From: GCA-002726655 sp046582185
GTDB lineage: Bacteria > Pseudomonadota > Gammaproteobacteria > Pseudomonadales > Azotimanducaceae
NCBI GenBank assembly: GCA_046582185.1
Contig: JAYGEX010000038.1
Coordinates: 1 to 64,000 of the forward strand
Direction: 5' to 3'
Length of the DNA stretch: 64,000 bases
Shown here: piece by piece, positions 35,456 to 44,859 of the stretch
Layout: every line of letters starts with the position of its first letter
How positions within the stretch are numbered: the stretch's first letter is position 1
Translations under genes and position numbers: made by a program
The notes under the pieces: model-generated
The model's database searches: none
The model's input: the letters and a program-made list of their open reading frames with translations, nothing else
Told to the model about the DNA's origin: nothing

Positions 35456-36550
35456 TTAGTTTTTGCTAACGATAGTAAGAAGTGGCGATATATCTATCTT
35501 TACAAGCTGACCTTCGAATACGTCTTCCTGGCCAACGGTAATCAATCTGATTTGACTGGGTAGTCCGGTCATCCAAACACCAGAAGCGCCTTCGCTCACA
35601 ATTTTAACGGCCTTAAATCGAACAATGTTCTGCTGGTCAACAATTCGAACACCAACTACACCACTATCATCCAATACCAGTGAGGCTGGCGAGATCAGGT
35701 GGGCATATTCGGTTCCGATGGGCACACGCATAGTAGCAGTCAAGCCGGCTCGAATCGATTCTTCCGGGTTATCAATTGAGGCCTCTATGGGATAGGTCCG
35801 GGTTGCGCCATCTGGCGATCTTCCAATGAAGTTAACCGTTGCCACATAATTTTGTCCGGTGATGAGTTCTACCTGAACATCATCGCCAAGTTTGATTCCG
35901 GCAATATTTCGCTCTGCTACCTGACCGGTCACCAGGACCGGGTTTAGCTCAATTAGTGTGACGCAGGCAGCTCCAGGAGAAAGATAGTAACCCACTTCTA
36001 CTGGCTGTGTTTCAACGATGCCATCAAACGGGGCGACAATTCTGGTTTTTTGAAGCTCAAGCTCAGCTCGTTTGGCGCGAGATCGACTCTGCTCTAACTC
36101 TGCCTTGGCTTTGGCGAGAACAATCTCTGACTGGAGACCGCGCTGATTCAGGTCCTGAATGCCGTCGTACTCAAGCTGTGTACTTTTAAGACTGGCCAGC
36201 GCTTCAGAGAGATCACTACGACGGGTATCAATGGCTACCTGACACAACAAGTCACCTTTCTTGACATGTTTTCCCTTCTCCCCGGGAACTGCTTCGATAA
36301 TTCCAGCGACCTCAGAGCGAACTTCCACAAGTCGATTAGCGCGGGTTTGGCCACGAACGTCAAGATATAGATCACGGGAAACCGCCACGCTCTCCACGCC
36401 ACGCACCAGGGGAACATTCGTGGATGCAATCGTGCCTTCCGGCCCGCCACTCTCCGCGGCAGTGACTTTATTGGAGGCGATATCGCCCGAGAACAGCCAG
36501 GTGACCATTCCGAAAGCGAAAAACAGGGCTATTAAACTACGATTACTCAC
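35456..36550 (-). CDS. RND efflux periplasmic adaptor subunit
   Basis: The product is 364 residues of the HlyD/MFP family. An N-terminal signal/anchor (SLIALFFAFGMVTWLFSGDI) is followed by half a lipoyl domain (VRSEVAGIIEAVPGEKGKHV), an alpha-helical hairpin (DLSEALASLKSTQLEYDGIQ..), the second lipoyl half (TRIVAPFDGIVETQPVEVGY) and beta-barrel regions. It links the inner-membrane permease to an outer-membrane channel. The start is GTG 36550. A promoter with an operator-like palindrome is found about 200 bp upstream. Confidence 0.92.
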   Translation of the reverse strand: MSNRSLIALFFAFGMVTWLFSGDIASNKVTAAESGGPEGTIASTNVPLVRGVESVAVSRDLYLDVRGQTRANRLVEVRSEVAGIIEAVPGEKGKHVKKGDLLCQVAIDTRRSDLSEALASLKSTQLEYDGIQDLNQRGLQSEIVLAKAKAELEQSRSRAKRAELELQKTRIVAPFDGIVETQPVEVGYYLSPGAACVTLIELNPVLVTGQVAERNIAGIKLGDDVQVELITGQNYVATVNFIGRSPDGATRTYPIEASIDNPEESIRAGLTATMRVPIGTEYAHLISPASLVLDDSGVVGVRIVDQQNIVRFKAVKIVSEGASGVWMTGLPSQIRLITVGQEDVFEGQLVKIDISPLLTIVSKN

Positions 36551-36985
36551 TTAAACCACCAAATTCTATTTATAGAGACGACACAATGCCGGACCCATCT
36601 GGGCCGGATATATTTCGATGCACACTCTTTTTATTGTCTCACTGAAATCGGGCGCCTGGAGGAGGCTGGGTGAGAGACTTAGCCCGTATGCGGCCTGGGT
36701 CCCATTACTTCCGTTCGCGTGATGCTATTTATGTGTTACCTTTGGTAACGCATTTTAAGAGCTATATTCTAAAAATTCAAGTGTCAATAACGAATTCGTA
36801 TATCAATGGATGACTTGACCCAAGACCACCGGGATATGCACCTTTAACGACAATATCATGGTAATTCTTGAACCCATCTCAGTAGAATTGATGACATGAA
36901 TATCGCTAATAAGGGCGCGCTATAGACATGAATTTACTGTCCTTCGTGTAATACTCCCGTCTGACAACACTTATTTGGGATTTTC
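36551..36985. other. Divergent intergenic region between the RND operon and ggt
   Basis: There is no gene on either strand in 435 bp. It contains the RND promoter and palindrome at 36731-36787 (annotated separately). No clear promoter for the plus-strand gamma-glutamyltransferase was recognised; a GGGA ribosome site precedes its ATG. No regulator gene lies in the gap. Confidence 0.6.
36731..36787 (-). promoter_or_regulatory. RND operon promoter with operator-like palindrome
   Basis: On the minus strand a perfect -35 TTGACA (36787-36782) and TATAGC (36766-36761) are separated by 15 bp. Just downstream, around the expected transcription start, lies the palindrome ATGTGTTACC-TTT-GGTAACGCAT (36731-36753), with 10-bp arms and one mismatch pair. 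A site at +1 is typical for a TetR- or MarR-type repressor. The repressor itself is not in the window. Confidence 0.6.
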
Positions 36986-38557
36986 ATGCAGTCTTCAGTT
37001 CTTGAACATTGGCAGATAAACAAGCCAGCGGTACATGGTAAATTTGGCCTGGTTGCTAGCCAGCATCATCTCGCCTCAGACGTCGGCGCAAGAATCCTCG
37101 AGTTAGGCGGTAATGCCATTGATGCTGCAATCGCGACCGGCCTGACCCTGGGTACAGTGGAACCATGGATGAGCGGCATTGGTGGAGGTGGTTATATGAC
37201 CATCTATCTCGCCAAGGAAAAGACCGTCAAGGTCGTGGAATTTGGCATGCGCGCTCCATTTGCCTCTGTTCCAGAGGATTATCCACTGGCCCCGGACGGC
37301 ACTAATTCCTCCGATTCTTTCAATTGGCCAACAGTCGTAGGCGACGTCAATATTCACGGCCCCCTTTCCATCGCCGTGCCGGGTTATATCAAAGGCATTG
37401 CGCTGGCACTTGATACCTTTGGCACCATGAAGTGGCAGGATGTTATTGAACCTGCATGCCAACATGCTGAATTCGGATTACCCATCGACTGGTATAGCTC
37501 ATCAAAGATAAATACCTTCGCACGCGCGCTTAACTTATATAACGAAACAAGAAGCGTTTACCTGGCGGACGGATTTCCACCTGTGGCTGATATGGAAGGC
37601 AAGATTAAAACGGTATTGCTCGGCAAGCTCGGAACTACCTATCGCAGACTCCAGGTAAACGGGCCTGGCAGCTACTATCAAGGTGAGCTCGCGCAGGACA
37701 TTGTCCATGACCTTGGTATTGCCGGCTCCAAAATTTCAGCGCGGGACCTTGCAGAATATGAGGCCCAGATAGTTGAGCCTCTAACTAGCCGTTACCGGGA
37801 TGCTGATATCCATGTGGCAGGTGGCCTCACCGCCGGTCCTAGCCTGGTTCAGGCGCTCAAAGAGCTGGAAGCAAAGCTTGCCCCCACAGACAATCCAAAT
37901 AGTGATACTTATAAAGCTTTCGCAGAATCATTGCTGGCAGCCTACAGCTATCGACTGGAAAATTTGGGAGAGGGGCCACAGACGCCAACTAATACCACAC
38001 ATATCTGCGCCACGGATAAAGATGGCAATGTAGTATCGCTAACACAAACCATCATGTCAGGCTTCGGCTCACGTATTATGCTGCCGCAAACAGGCATCCT
38101 GATGAACAACGGAATGATGTGGTTTGATCCACGTCCCGGTGGATCGAATTCCGTCGTGGGCGGGCGTCACCCACTTTGCAATATGTGCCCGGTAATCGGC
38201 ATTAAAGATGATGGACATATATTTGCAGCAGGCGCTTGTGGAGGGCGTAAGATATTTCCTGCAGTCTTCCAGCTCGTATCTTTCCTGGTTGACTATAAAA
38301 TGACTGTAGATGCAGCAGCACACCAGCCGCGCATTGACATATCCGGCACCGATCTGGTCTCTCTTATGGAGGCTATGGATGAGGAGATCCTTCAGGCAAT
38401 GCAACAGCACTTTACAGAGACACGCATCCGGCCTAATGGCGTTAGTCCAAATTTCTTCGCCCTGCCGCAGATTCTTGAACGAAGCCCATCCGGGGACGCC
38501 AGCGGCGCCTGCTTTATTCCGTCACCACACGCCAAGGTTTCAGCTGCCCGTAACTAA
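36986..38557 (+). CDS. Gamma-glutamyltransferase family protein
   Basis: The product is 523 residues. The Ntn-hydrolase family cleaves gamma-glutamyl bonds of glutathione or related amides and self-processes into two chains. The N-terminal VASQHHLASDVGARILELGG and GNAIDAAIATGLTLGTVEPWMSGIGGGGYM are family hallmarks. The predicted processing site and nucleophile is Thr337 in PTNTTHICATDKDGNVVSLTQ. The substrate-side GSR segment is MSGFGSRIMLPQTGILMNNG. No signal peptide is visible, unlike classic periplasmic Ggt, so the role may be intracellular amide hydrolysis. Its 3' end overlaps the convergent serine hydrolase by 18 bp. Confidence 0.9.
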   Translation: MQSSVLEHWQINKPAVHGKFGLVASQHHLASDVGARILELGGNAIDAAIATGLTLGTVEPWMSGIGGGGYMTIYLAKEKTVKVVEFGMRAPFASVPEDYPLAPDGTNSSDSFNWPTVVGDVNIHGPLSIAVPGYIKGIALALDTFGTMKWQDVIEPACQHAEFGLPIDWYSSSKINTFARALNLYNETRSVYLADGFPPVADMEGKIKTVLLGKLGTTYRRLQVNGPGSYYQGELAQDIVHDLGIAGSKISARDLAEYEAQIVEPLTSRYRDADIHVAGGLTAGPSLVQALKELEAKLAPTDNPNSDTYKAFAESLLAAYSYRLENLGEGPQTPTNTTHICATDKDGNVVSLTQTIMSGFGSRIMLPQTGILMNNGMMWFDPRPGGSNSVVGGRHPLCNMCPVIGIKDDGHIFAAGACGGRKIFPAVFQLVSFLVDYKMTVDAAAHQPRIDISGTDLVSLMEAMDEEILQAMQQHFTETRIRPNGVSPNFFALPQILERSPSGDASGACFIPSPHAKVSAARN

Positions 38558-39790
38558 CACCCCTGAAGATGCAGGTTGTGGTGGCGACGTCTCTTGACCG
38601 TGTACGTCCTGACTCGGAACGTCCGCGACTCCCGCTTCAATTCTCGACCTGCGGTGAAGCTCAACAAAATCGAATATGAGATCGTTCATTCGTGATGGTT
38701 CAGAATTCGTCAGGAATACCATTCCAGTTTGAAGGTTCCGGTTAAAGACCATTTCGCTGCGCATTCCGCGAACATGCCCGCCGTGGTGCACGAACCCACT
38801 TTCTCCGGCATAGTCAAATACTCGCCAACCCAGTCCGTAATACACATTGCCAAGTTCCTTTCTGTTTCGGTAATGTGCCTGGCGCCTTGTGGTCCTGATG
38901 GCCCCAGTGTGCATCCGATCGAGCATTTCCGTCTCGAATACCAAGGGCTTGTGACCCAGCTGCGCCAATAACCATTCTTTCATATCAACAATACTGGCAT
39001 TAATTCCCGCTGCCGGGGCAATACGATAGTAATGATCTGTGGTACGCACTGGCGCCCATCGGTTCCCCGTCCACACATGGGGTTTCGCATGGTTATCGTC
39101 GTTAACAAATGCAGCTCTGCCAAATGACGCTCTGGACATGTCCAGCGGTTTAAACAATCTGTCAGCGACAAAAGCCTCATATTCAATATTCGTCTTTGCA
39201 TAAACGAGCTCACCCACCAGAGAGAAGACGACATTCTGATATCCGTAACACGCACCGGGCTCGCAAATAAAATCGACCTTGTCCAGCCGATTAACGATTT
39301 TCTTGAAGGACATATTATCTTCAATCAGGTTGGTATAAGCGTGCGGCATCAGGCCAGTGGATTGAGACATCAAATGGTGCAGGTTGATCTCGTTCCCATA
39401 GTCCTGGCGTTTGAACTTCAGGTATTGAAGGTTATCTGTTAGCGGCGTTTGCCATTGCACCAGATCTTCTTCTACCAATAGTGAGGCTGCAGCTGAGGCG
39501 AAGGTTTTTGAGATGGATGCAATTCTGAATAATGTCTCTTCTGTAATTGGCAGGGAGTCTTTCTCGCTTCGCACACCGTAGACCTTCTGCAATACCACCT
39601 GACCGTGATCAACGACAATCAAAGCGCCACCGGGCATCTCCTGAACCAGGGGCTGCACAAATTCCTGCTCAAATTGAATAGCAAAGGGAAGTTCACATGC
39701 GATTAGAAATAGCGGACAAAGGCTTATTGCAAATAACAGGAGCCAGGACGAGGTAATGCGAGGATTAACCATTGTGTACTTTGTCACCAT
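38540..39790 (-). CDS. Serine hydrolase lipoprotein (beta-lactamase family, class C-like)
   Basis: The product is 416 residues. The N-terminus is a lipoprotein signal (SWLLLFAISLCPLFLIAC). The beta-lactamase/D,D-peptidase domain has the catalytic SxxK (RIASISKTFASAA, about 94-106), YxN-like tyrosine motif (CYGYQNVVFSLVGE) and a C-terminal HxG-like VHHGGHVRGMRSEMVFN. Such proteins may be esterases, D-amino-acid hydrolases or penicillin-binding-like enzymes; the substrate is unknown. It stands alone and converges with ggt. Confidence 0.87.
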   Translation of the reverse strand: MVTKYTMVNPRITSSWLLLFAISLCPLFLIACELPFAIQFEQEFVQPLVQEMPGGALIVVDHGQVVLQKVYGVRSEKDSLPITEETLFRIASISKTFASAAASLLVEEDLVQWQTPLTDNLQYLKFKRQDYGNEINLHHLMSQSTGLMPHAYTNLIEDNMSFKKIVNRLDKVDFICEPGACYGYQNVVFSLVGELVYAKTNIEYEAFVADRLFKPLDMSRASFGRAAFVNDDNHAKPHVWTGNRWAPVRTTDHYYRIAPAAGINASIVDMKEWLLAQLGHKPLVFETEMLDRMHTGAIRTTRRQAHYRNRKELGNVYYGLGWRVFDYAGESGFVHHGGHVRGMRSEMVFNRNLQTGMVFLTNSEPSRMNDLIFDFVELHRRSRIEAGVADVPSQDVHGQETSPPQPASSGVLVTGS

Positions 39791-39846
39791 TTTCTCATGG
39801 GGCGAGATATCACCTTAAGCTCATTTACGGACATTTTTTCGGCACA

Positions 39847-41130
39847 TTAAAGATCTATAACCCTTTTTTCAATCTTTAATTTGATCACCGGAACGGATTG
39901 CGTCAGATCGATATCACCAGAAACTGCCTCAAAGTCATCAGGGCTGACGTTGGCAATGCCCGTGCTGGAGATTCGAGCTACCACCTGGACAGTATCGAAA
40001 TTCGCAAGTCCCATGCCTTGCATCATCGCCATAGACTCATCGAGCCGAACAAGTGTCGGCAATTCTCTTACGGTCATTCGCTTAACTGCAAGGGGCATTG
40101 GCGGGCCAGAGACGGCCCTGGCAAACACAAAAACTGACGCGTTTATATCAGCATCAAGCCTGTCAGCAAGCTCTACCAGCACTTGAATTATCCTACCTGC
40201 AGGCGCTTTCAATTTATCATTCGCTGCAGGGTCGTGGTTCAAATCGGCACTGGCTGATGTGCTGCCAATACTGGAGGCAGCGCCGCCCATCTGAGCTTCA
40301 ACTCTTACGAGCGCCCTTCGAATCAGCTCTGCCCTCTCGCTTTCTGCTGTTATTAAGGCCCTGGAAAAATTCTCGTGGGCGTCCTCCAGGTCGCCCTTAA
40401 GGAACGCCGCCATTCCCTGAATCTCCAGCATCGTAATGTCATGAGGATTCAGCGCCAGGGTGTTTTCAACGGCCTTATCGACCCTGGGCGTTATCTTCCT
40501 GTCATCTGCCAGAAAGAGAGCTTCTGCATAATAGGATGCGAGGCCAGCATCCTCGGGAAACTGATGGGCAAGTCTTGCAAAGGCATCGGCAGCTTTTCCG
40601 AATTCTGAAAGCTTCAGATAGGATTGCGCCAACATATACCATCCTTCGTAATTATCGGGCTGTCGTTCAAGACTTTTCGCCAATTTATCAATGGTGGCTC
40701 GCAGCGACTCCTCATCATGAGCATCGCCAATACTGGTGGATTTGAGTTCCTGGGAAACCTCCAGGTCAGTCAAAGCTCCCCAGGACAATCCAAAATCATC
40801 ATAGGCAAAAAAAGCAAAGCCGGGAATGAGTAAAGCCATCACTATGGGTAGCTTTCCGACCCCTGCAGAAGATTTTCGCTGCAGGTCAGCGGACGCGGTA
40901 TCGGACAGTAAGCTCTGCTTCAGTTCAGTACTCATCTGTGAAAATTCAGTTTCTGTCAGCATGCCATCCGCAAGCTGAGCTTCCAGCTCTGCTACGCGCT
41001 CTCTATAGAGGCCAACATTGGTTCGATTGCGATCTACGGTGTCGCGGCTTCGTTGCAGAAACAGAGGCAGCAATACAAAGCCTGCCGAAAGTGCGCCAAG
41101 GAAAAATGCCGTCATCCAGAATGAAGTCAC
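39847..41130 (-). CDS. ccmI: Cytochrome c biogenesis protein CcmI
   Basis: The product is 427 residues. CcmI chaperones apocytochrome c for the heme ligation complex. Two N-terminal membrane segments (FWMTAFFLGALSAGFVLLPL, VGKLPIVMALLIPGFAFFAY) flank a cytoplasmic coiled-coil loop (NVGLYRERVAELEAQLADGM). Tetratricopeptide repeats follow (PDNYEGWYMLAQSYLKLSEF, DAHENFSRALITAESERAEL), and a C-terminal domain binds apocytochrome. Last gene of the ccm operon, 13 bp after ccmH. Confidence 0.92.
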   Translation of the reverse strand: MTSFWMTAFFLGALSAGFVLLPLFLQRSRDTVDRNRTNVGLYRERVAELEAQLADGMLTETEFSQMSTELKQSLLSDTASADLQRKSSAGVGKLPIVMALLIPGFAFFAYDDFGLSWGALTDLEVSQELKSTSIGDAHDEESLRATIDKLAKSLERQPDNYEGWYMLAQSYLKLSEFGKAADAFARLAHQFPEDAGLASYYAEALFLADDRKITPRVDKAVENTLALNPHDITMLEIQGMAAFLKGDLEDAHENFSRALITAESERAELIRRALVRVEAQMGGAASSIGSTSASADLNHDPAANDKLKAPAGRIIQVLVELADRLDADINASVFVFARAVSGPPMPLAVKRMTVRELPTLVRLDESMAMMQGMGLANFDTVQVVARISSTGIANVSPDDFEAVSGDIDLTQSVPVIKLKIEKRVIDL

Positions 41131-41136
41131 GCTATA

Positions 41137-41203
41137 TTCCCAATCACTTTCTATTCCCGATCAATTTTTCTTCCCGATTGCTGTTCTTCCCGATTAACAG
41201 CTC
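41137..41203 (+). repeat. Four 16-17-bp tandem repeats at the ccmH 3' end
   Basis: TTCCCAATCACTTTCTA, TTCCCGATCAATTTTTC, TTCCCGATTGCTGTTC and TTCCCGATTAACAGCTC follow each other from 41137. The first covers the ccmH stop codon and the others encode its last residues (LIGKNSNREEKLIGNRK). The array thus extends the CcmH tail without breaking it. Confidence 0.75.
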
Positions 41204-41647
41204 AAGACGTTTGGCATCCGCATCAGAGAGGACCGCCACTTCGGTTTTCCTGGACCTGATAAACCTCAGGCCAAAGAAAAGTACCAGCAAACCCAGAATA
41301 AAGGGACCAAACCACAGCACCAGGGTGCCTCGTTTCAGACGCGGTTTATAGAGAATGAAATCTCCATATCGCTGGTGCATAAAGTCCAGTATCTCGTCAT
41401 CGCTCAAACCTTCAAGAAGCATGCGATGAACCTCGCGACGCAAGTCTTTAGCGATCATGGAATCAGACCCGGCAAGATTTGTGTTCAAACATTGCGGGCA
41501 ACGCAACTCGTCGATAAGGGCTGCATGTCTTTGCCGCAACTCATCATTGGGAAACGGATATGCATCGATAGCGGCATTAAGCGGTGCCACAAGAAATAAC
41601 AGGCAGATTGAAAAGATGGGCAAAATTCGCATCACAGATCGCATCAT
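41144..41647 (-). CDS. ccmH: Cytochrome c-type biogenesis protein CcmH
   Basis: The product is 167 residues. CcmH is a thiol-disulfide protein that reduces the heme-binding CxxCH cysteines together with CcmG. A signal sequence (ILPIFSICLLFLVAPLNA) is followed by the redox motif ELRCPQCLNTNLAGS (about 48-62) and one C-terminal membrane helix (VLWFGPFILGLLVLFFGLRF). The final residues are coded by tandem repeats. It overlaps ccmG by 4 bp. Confidence 0.95.
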   Translation of the reverse strand: MMRSVMRILPIFSICLLFLVAPLNAAIDAYPFPNDELRQRHAALIDELRCPQCLNTNLAGSDSMIAKDLRREVHRMLLEGLSDDEILDFMHQRYGDFILYKPRLKRGTLVLWFGPFILGLLVLFFGLRFIRSRKTEVAVLSDADAKRLELLIGKNSNREEKLIGNRK

Positions 41648-42201
41648 TTAGAAGAGCCTGCCGCGTTTTCCCTGAGCAGCTCAACCACAGGTAGAATCTT
41701 GCTGTCCCACACAGCCCGAGTGACTGGCCCAACAACGCGATATTGAATGACACCCGCGGCATCAATAACAAAGGTTTCCGGCGCGCCATAGACGCCCAGA
41801 TCTATGGCAAGCGTGCCTTTGTCATCAACAATGTTAAATTCATAGGGATTCTTGTTTCTTTCCAACCAGCGAACGGCCTTTTCAGAATCGTCATTGTAGT
41901 TAATGCCATAAATGGAAATGTTCTCATCCCTACTGATTCGCATTAGTTCCGGATGTTCAATCAAGCAGTTAGGACACCAGGTAGCCCAGACATTTGCCAA
42001 AGATACCTTGCCCGTAAGGTCGGCCTTACTCAGCACCCGATCCGGTTGGTGTAAATCAGACAAATGGAATTCCGGAAACGGCTTTTCAATCAATTCTGAC
42101 GGCAGGTAGTGTGGATCTTCCAGACGAAACCCAGATGCCAGGACAGCCACCAGGACGGTGAAAACCACCAGAGGAATCAACAGACTTTTGTTAACACTCA
42201 A
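41644..42201 (-). CDS. ccmG: Thiol:disulfide interchange protein CcmG/DsbE
   Basis: The product is 185 residues with start TTG 42201, which overlaps the ccmF stop; the longer upstream frame lies entirely inside ccmF. One N-terminal membrane anchor (LLIPLVVFTVLVAVLASGF) precedes a periplasmic thioredoxin-like domain with the active site NVWATWCPNCLIEHPELM and the cis-Pro region VYGAPETFVID. It keeps apocytochrome or CcmH cysteines reduced. The length equals the E. coli protein. Confidence 0.94.
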   Translation of the reverse strand: MSVNKSLLIPLVVFTVLVAVLASGFRLEDPHYLPSELIEKPFPEFHLSDLHQPDRVLSKADLTGKVSLANVWATWCPNCLIEHPELMRISRDENISIYGINYNDDSEKAVRWLERNKNPYEFNIVDDKGTLAIDLGVYGAPETFVIDAAGVIQYRVVGPVTRAVWDSKILPVVELLRENAAGSSK

Positions 42202-44177
42202 ACCGCGACTCCCGAATTGCCAATGGACTCTGCAACCTTCTGCTTGGCCATCCGGTAGCGACGATCCAAAACGGTCACGAAACCGCCTATGGCGATAAAC
42301 AATCCTCCAAACCACACCCATCTCACAAAGGGTTTGTATTGAATTCGAACCGCCCAGGCCGTATCGCCGACCGGCTCACCAAGCGCGACATAAAGATCCC
42401 GGAAAATACCCGCATCCATATCGGCTTCAGTCATCATGTTTCCTGCGGCCTGATAGAACCGTTTCTCCGGATGCAGGGTAATGATGATTGCACCGCCTCT
42501 CCGCACTACAACCTCCGCCTGATCTGCCAGATAGTTGGGGCCCTTAACCTTCTTAATGCCTCTGAATTCAAAATCATAACCCGCCAGATGAATGACATCC
42601 CCGGGCATCATTCGCACATCCTTCTCTTCACTGTAATACACCGTCAGGCATACACCGGTGAGCGCGACTGCAATACCTACATGGCCGAACAACATGCCGT
42701 AGTAGGAGAGCGGTTGGCGAAAGAGGGAGACGAATTTGTTTTTCTTGTTACGTACCTTGGCGAATAAATCACGCACTAAATTAACAAATATCCAGGCGCT
42801 GATGCTTACGATCGGCACGACGATCCATTCAAAGCTCGCCGCAAAAAAGTACAGGCACAGCGCTACGAACAACATGCTGCCCAGCAATGGCAGCGCTTGC
42901 TCCGCCACGTACTTAACCGTCGGCGTCTTTCGCCAGCGGGAGGATGGGCTAAGCGCCATTGCAATAAACAGGACAAGGACAATGGGGACAAAGATAGTAT
43001 TAAAGTAGGGCGGGCCCACAGAGATCTTTTTGCCGTCGCTTAATGCTTCATACAATATGGGGTAGATTGTCCCCAGTAGCACTGCAGCGGTCGCTACAAT
43101 TAGCAGCATATTATTGGTCAGCAGCATGGTCTCGCGACTGGTCCAGTCAAATCCTGCGTCACTCTTGATTCCCGTTGCCTTGACGGCGTACAACAACAAT
43201 GAACCGCCAATTACAACCACCAGAAAGGCAAGGATGTACATGCCCCGCTCCGGATCAACCGCAAAGGCGTGGACCGAGGTGAGTACGCCGGAACGAACAA
43301 TGAATGCACCCAACAGGCTGAATGAAAAAGCAAAAATCGCCAGCAATACAGTCCAGCTCTTAAAGACGCCTCGCTTTTCCGTTGCTGCTAACGAATGAAT
43401 TAAGGCAGTGCCCACTAACCATGGCATAAAGGATGCATTCTCAACGGCATCCCAAAACCACCAACCACCCCAACCCAGTTCATAATAGGCCCACCAGCTC
43501 CCCAGGGTTATGCCTAGCGTAAGGAAAGCCCATGCCAGATTCGTCCACGGCCGGGACCACCTAGCCCAGGCAGCATCAAGCCTGCCACTGGTGAGCGTTG
43601 CAATGGCAAAAGCGAAAGGCACGGCAAAACCAACATAACCCATATAGAGCATGGGCGGGTGAACAATCAATCCGAAGTCCTGAAGTAATGGATTAAGATC
43701 TGCTCCATCAACCGGAAACACCGGCAAGGATCGATCAAAAGGATTCGACGTCAACAGAATGAACAGGATAAAGCCAACACTTAAAAAACCGAGGACGGAC
43801 AATACCCTCGCCCGCATATCCAATGTCAAACCAGAACTAAAGATGCTGACTGCAAGCGTCCACGTCGCCATGATCAAAGACCAGAGTAAGAACGACCCTT
43901 CGTGGGCGCCCCAGACAGCCGAGATCTTGTATTGGATGGGAAGAGCTGAGTTCGAATTACGCGCAACATAGGAAACAGAAAAATCGTCTGACAAAAAGGC
44001 ATCCACGAGACAGACAAAGCTAAAAAGAATAAAGACAAACAAACCGGCAGCCAGCGAACCCGACAGTTGCATCAGACTTGATTGCCCTTTGTAGACTCCA
44101 AGGGCAGGCAGCACTGCCAGACAGATGCTCAGGCCAAGGGCCAATATCAGGCTAAAATGCCCAAGCTCAGCAATCAT
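42198..44177 (-). CDS. ccmF: Heme lyase CcmF
   Basis: The product is 659 residues, a polytopic inner-membrane protein that ligates heme from holo-CcmE to apocytochrome c. The WWD domain is LGWGGWWFWDAVENASFMPW. Conserved His residues lie in FGLIVHPPMLYMGYVGFAVP and GTALIHSLAATEKRG. It overlaps ccmE and ccmG by 4 bp each. Confidence 0.96.
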   Translation of the reverse strand: MIAELGHFSLILALGLSICLAVLPALGVYKGQSSLMQLSGSLAAGLFVFILFSFVCLVDAFLSDDFSVSYVARNSNSALPIQYKISAVWGAHEGSFLLWSLIMATWTLAVSIFSSGLTLDMRARVLSVLGFLSVGFILFILLTSNPFDRSLPVFPVDGADLNPLLQDFGLIVHPPMLYMGYVGFAVPFAFAIATLTSGRLDAAWARWSRPWTNLAWAFLTLGITLGSWWAYYELGWGGWWFWDAVENASFMPWLVGTALIHSLAATEKRGVFKSWTVLLAIFAFSFSLLGAFIVRSGVLTSVHAFAVDPERGMYILAFLVVVIGGSLLLYAVKATGIKSDAGFDWTSRETMLLTNNMLLIVATAAVLLGTIYPILYEALSDGKKISVGPPYFNTIFVPIVLVLFIAMALSPSSRWRKTPTVKYVAEQALPLLGSMLFVALCLYFFAASFEWIVVPIVSISAWIFVNLVRDLFAKVRNKKNKFVSLFRQPLSYYGMLFGHVGIAVALTGVCLTVYYSEEKDVRMMPGDVIHLAGYDFEFRGIKKVKGPNYLADQAEVVVRRGGAIIITLHPEKRFYQAAGNMMTEADMDAGIFRDLYVALGEPVGDTAWAVRIQYKPFVRWVWFGGLFIAIGGFVTVLDRRYRMAKQKVAESIGNSGVAV

Positions 44178-44629
44178 TTTCCCGAACCACCCTCTCCCTT
44201 GCCCATATCCGCGAGCTCAGGTGGCATATAATTCTCGTCATGTTTGGCCAGTACTTCTTCAGCAACAAACAGACCATTACTATTAAGCACCCCCCGGGCG
44301 ATGACACCTTGACCCTCGCGAAAAAGGTCCGGCAGGATGCCTACATACTCTACTGTCACTTCAGCCGAATCCAGGTCGCTGATAACGAAGCGAACCGTTA
44401 GATCTTCGCTTGAACGCCAGATGCTACCTACTATCACCATGCCGCCGGCTCTTATCAACGGACCAACCGGTGCATCACCATCGACAATTTGCTGCGGTGA
44501 ATAGAATAAATTGATATTTTCATTAAGCGCTTTCATGGTTAAACCAACCGCCGCACCAGCAGAAAGCACCACAAACAGAATCAGGAACAACCTGTTCCTG
44601 CGCTGCGACTTCATCTTCCCAAATTTCAC
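44174..44629 (-). CDS. ccmE: Cytochrome c-type biogenesis protein CcmE (heme chaperone)
   Basis: The product is 151 residues. CcmE carries heme covalently bound to a His in the periplasm. The N-terminal anchor is RLFLILFVVLSAGAAVGLTM. The OB-fold beta barrel follows, and the heme-binding His is in VLAKHDENYMPPEL (about 130). It overlaps ccmD and ccmF by 4 bp. Confidence 0.96.
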   Translation of the reverse strand: MKFGKMKSQRRNRLFLILFVVLSAGAAVGLTMKALNENINLFYSPQQIVDGDAPVGPLIRAGGMVIVGSIWRSSEDLTVRFVISDLDSAEVTVEYVGILPDLFREGQGVIARGVLNSNGLFVAEEVLAKHDENYMPPELADMGKGEGGSGK

Positions 44630-44859
44630 GTCAATTCACCTGCTCGCTTATCCAAGCCGTCTGATCCCTGCTCACTTGAATTCTTAGACTCATGTTCGAG
44701 TTTTTGTTCCTGCTTTTGCTCCTTAATGACTTGCCTTCTCATAAGAATCGGGCGAATGATGTTGTAGGCAAATACAACGAGAGCAATGCCATACGCGCTC
44801 CAGACATAAAGGCCATAACCACCCATGGATAGAAATTCGTCAAAGCTGTTAAAATTCAT
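44626..44859 (-). CDS. ccmD: Heme exporter protein CcmD
   Basis: The product is about 77 residues. The start ATG 44859 overlaps the ccmC stop (ATGA) and begins MNFNSFDEFLSMGGYGLYVW; a longer frame inside ccmC is less likely. One membrane helix (YVWSAYGIALVVFAYNIIRP) and a charged tail with EQKQEQKLEHESK match the small protein that helps release holo-CcmE from CcmABC. Confidence 0.9.
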   Translation of the reverse strand: MNFNSFDEFLSMGGYGLYVWSAYGIALVVFAYNIIRPILMRRQVIKEQKQEQKLEHESKNSSEQGSDGLDKRAGELT

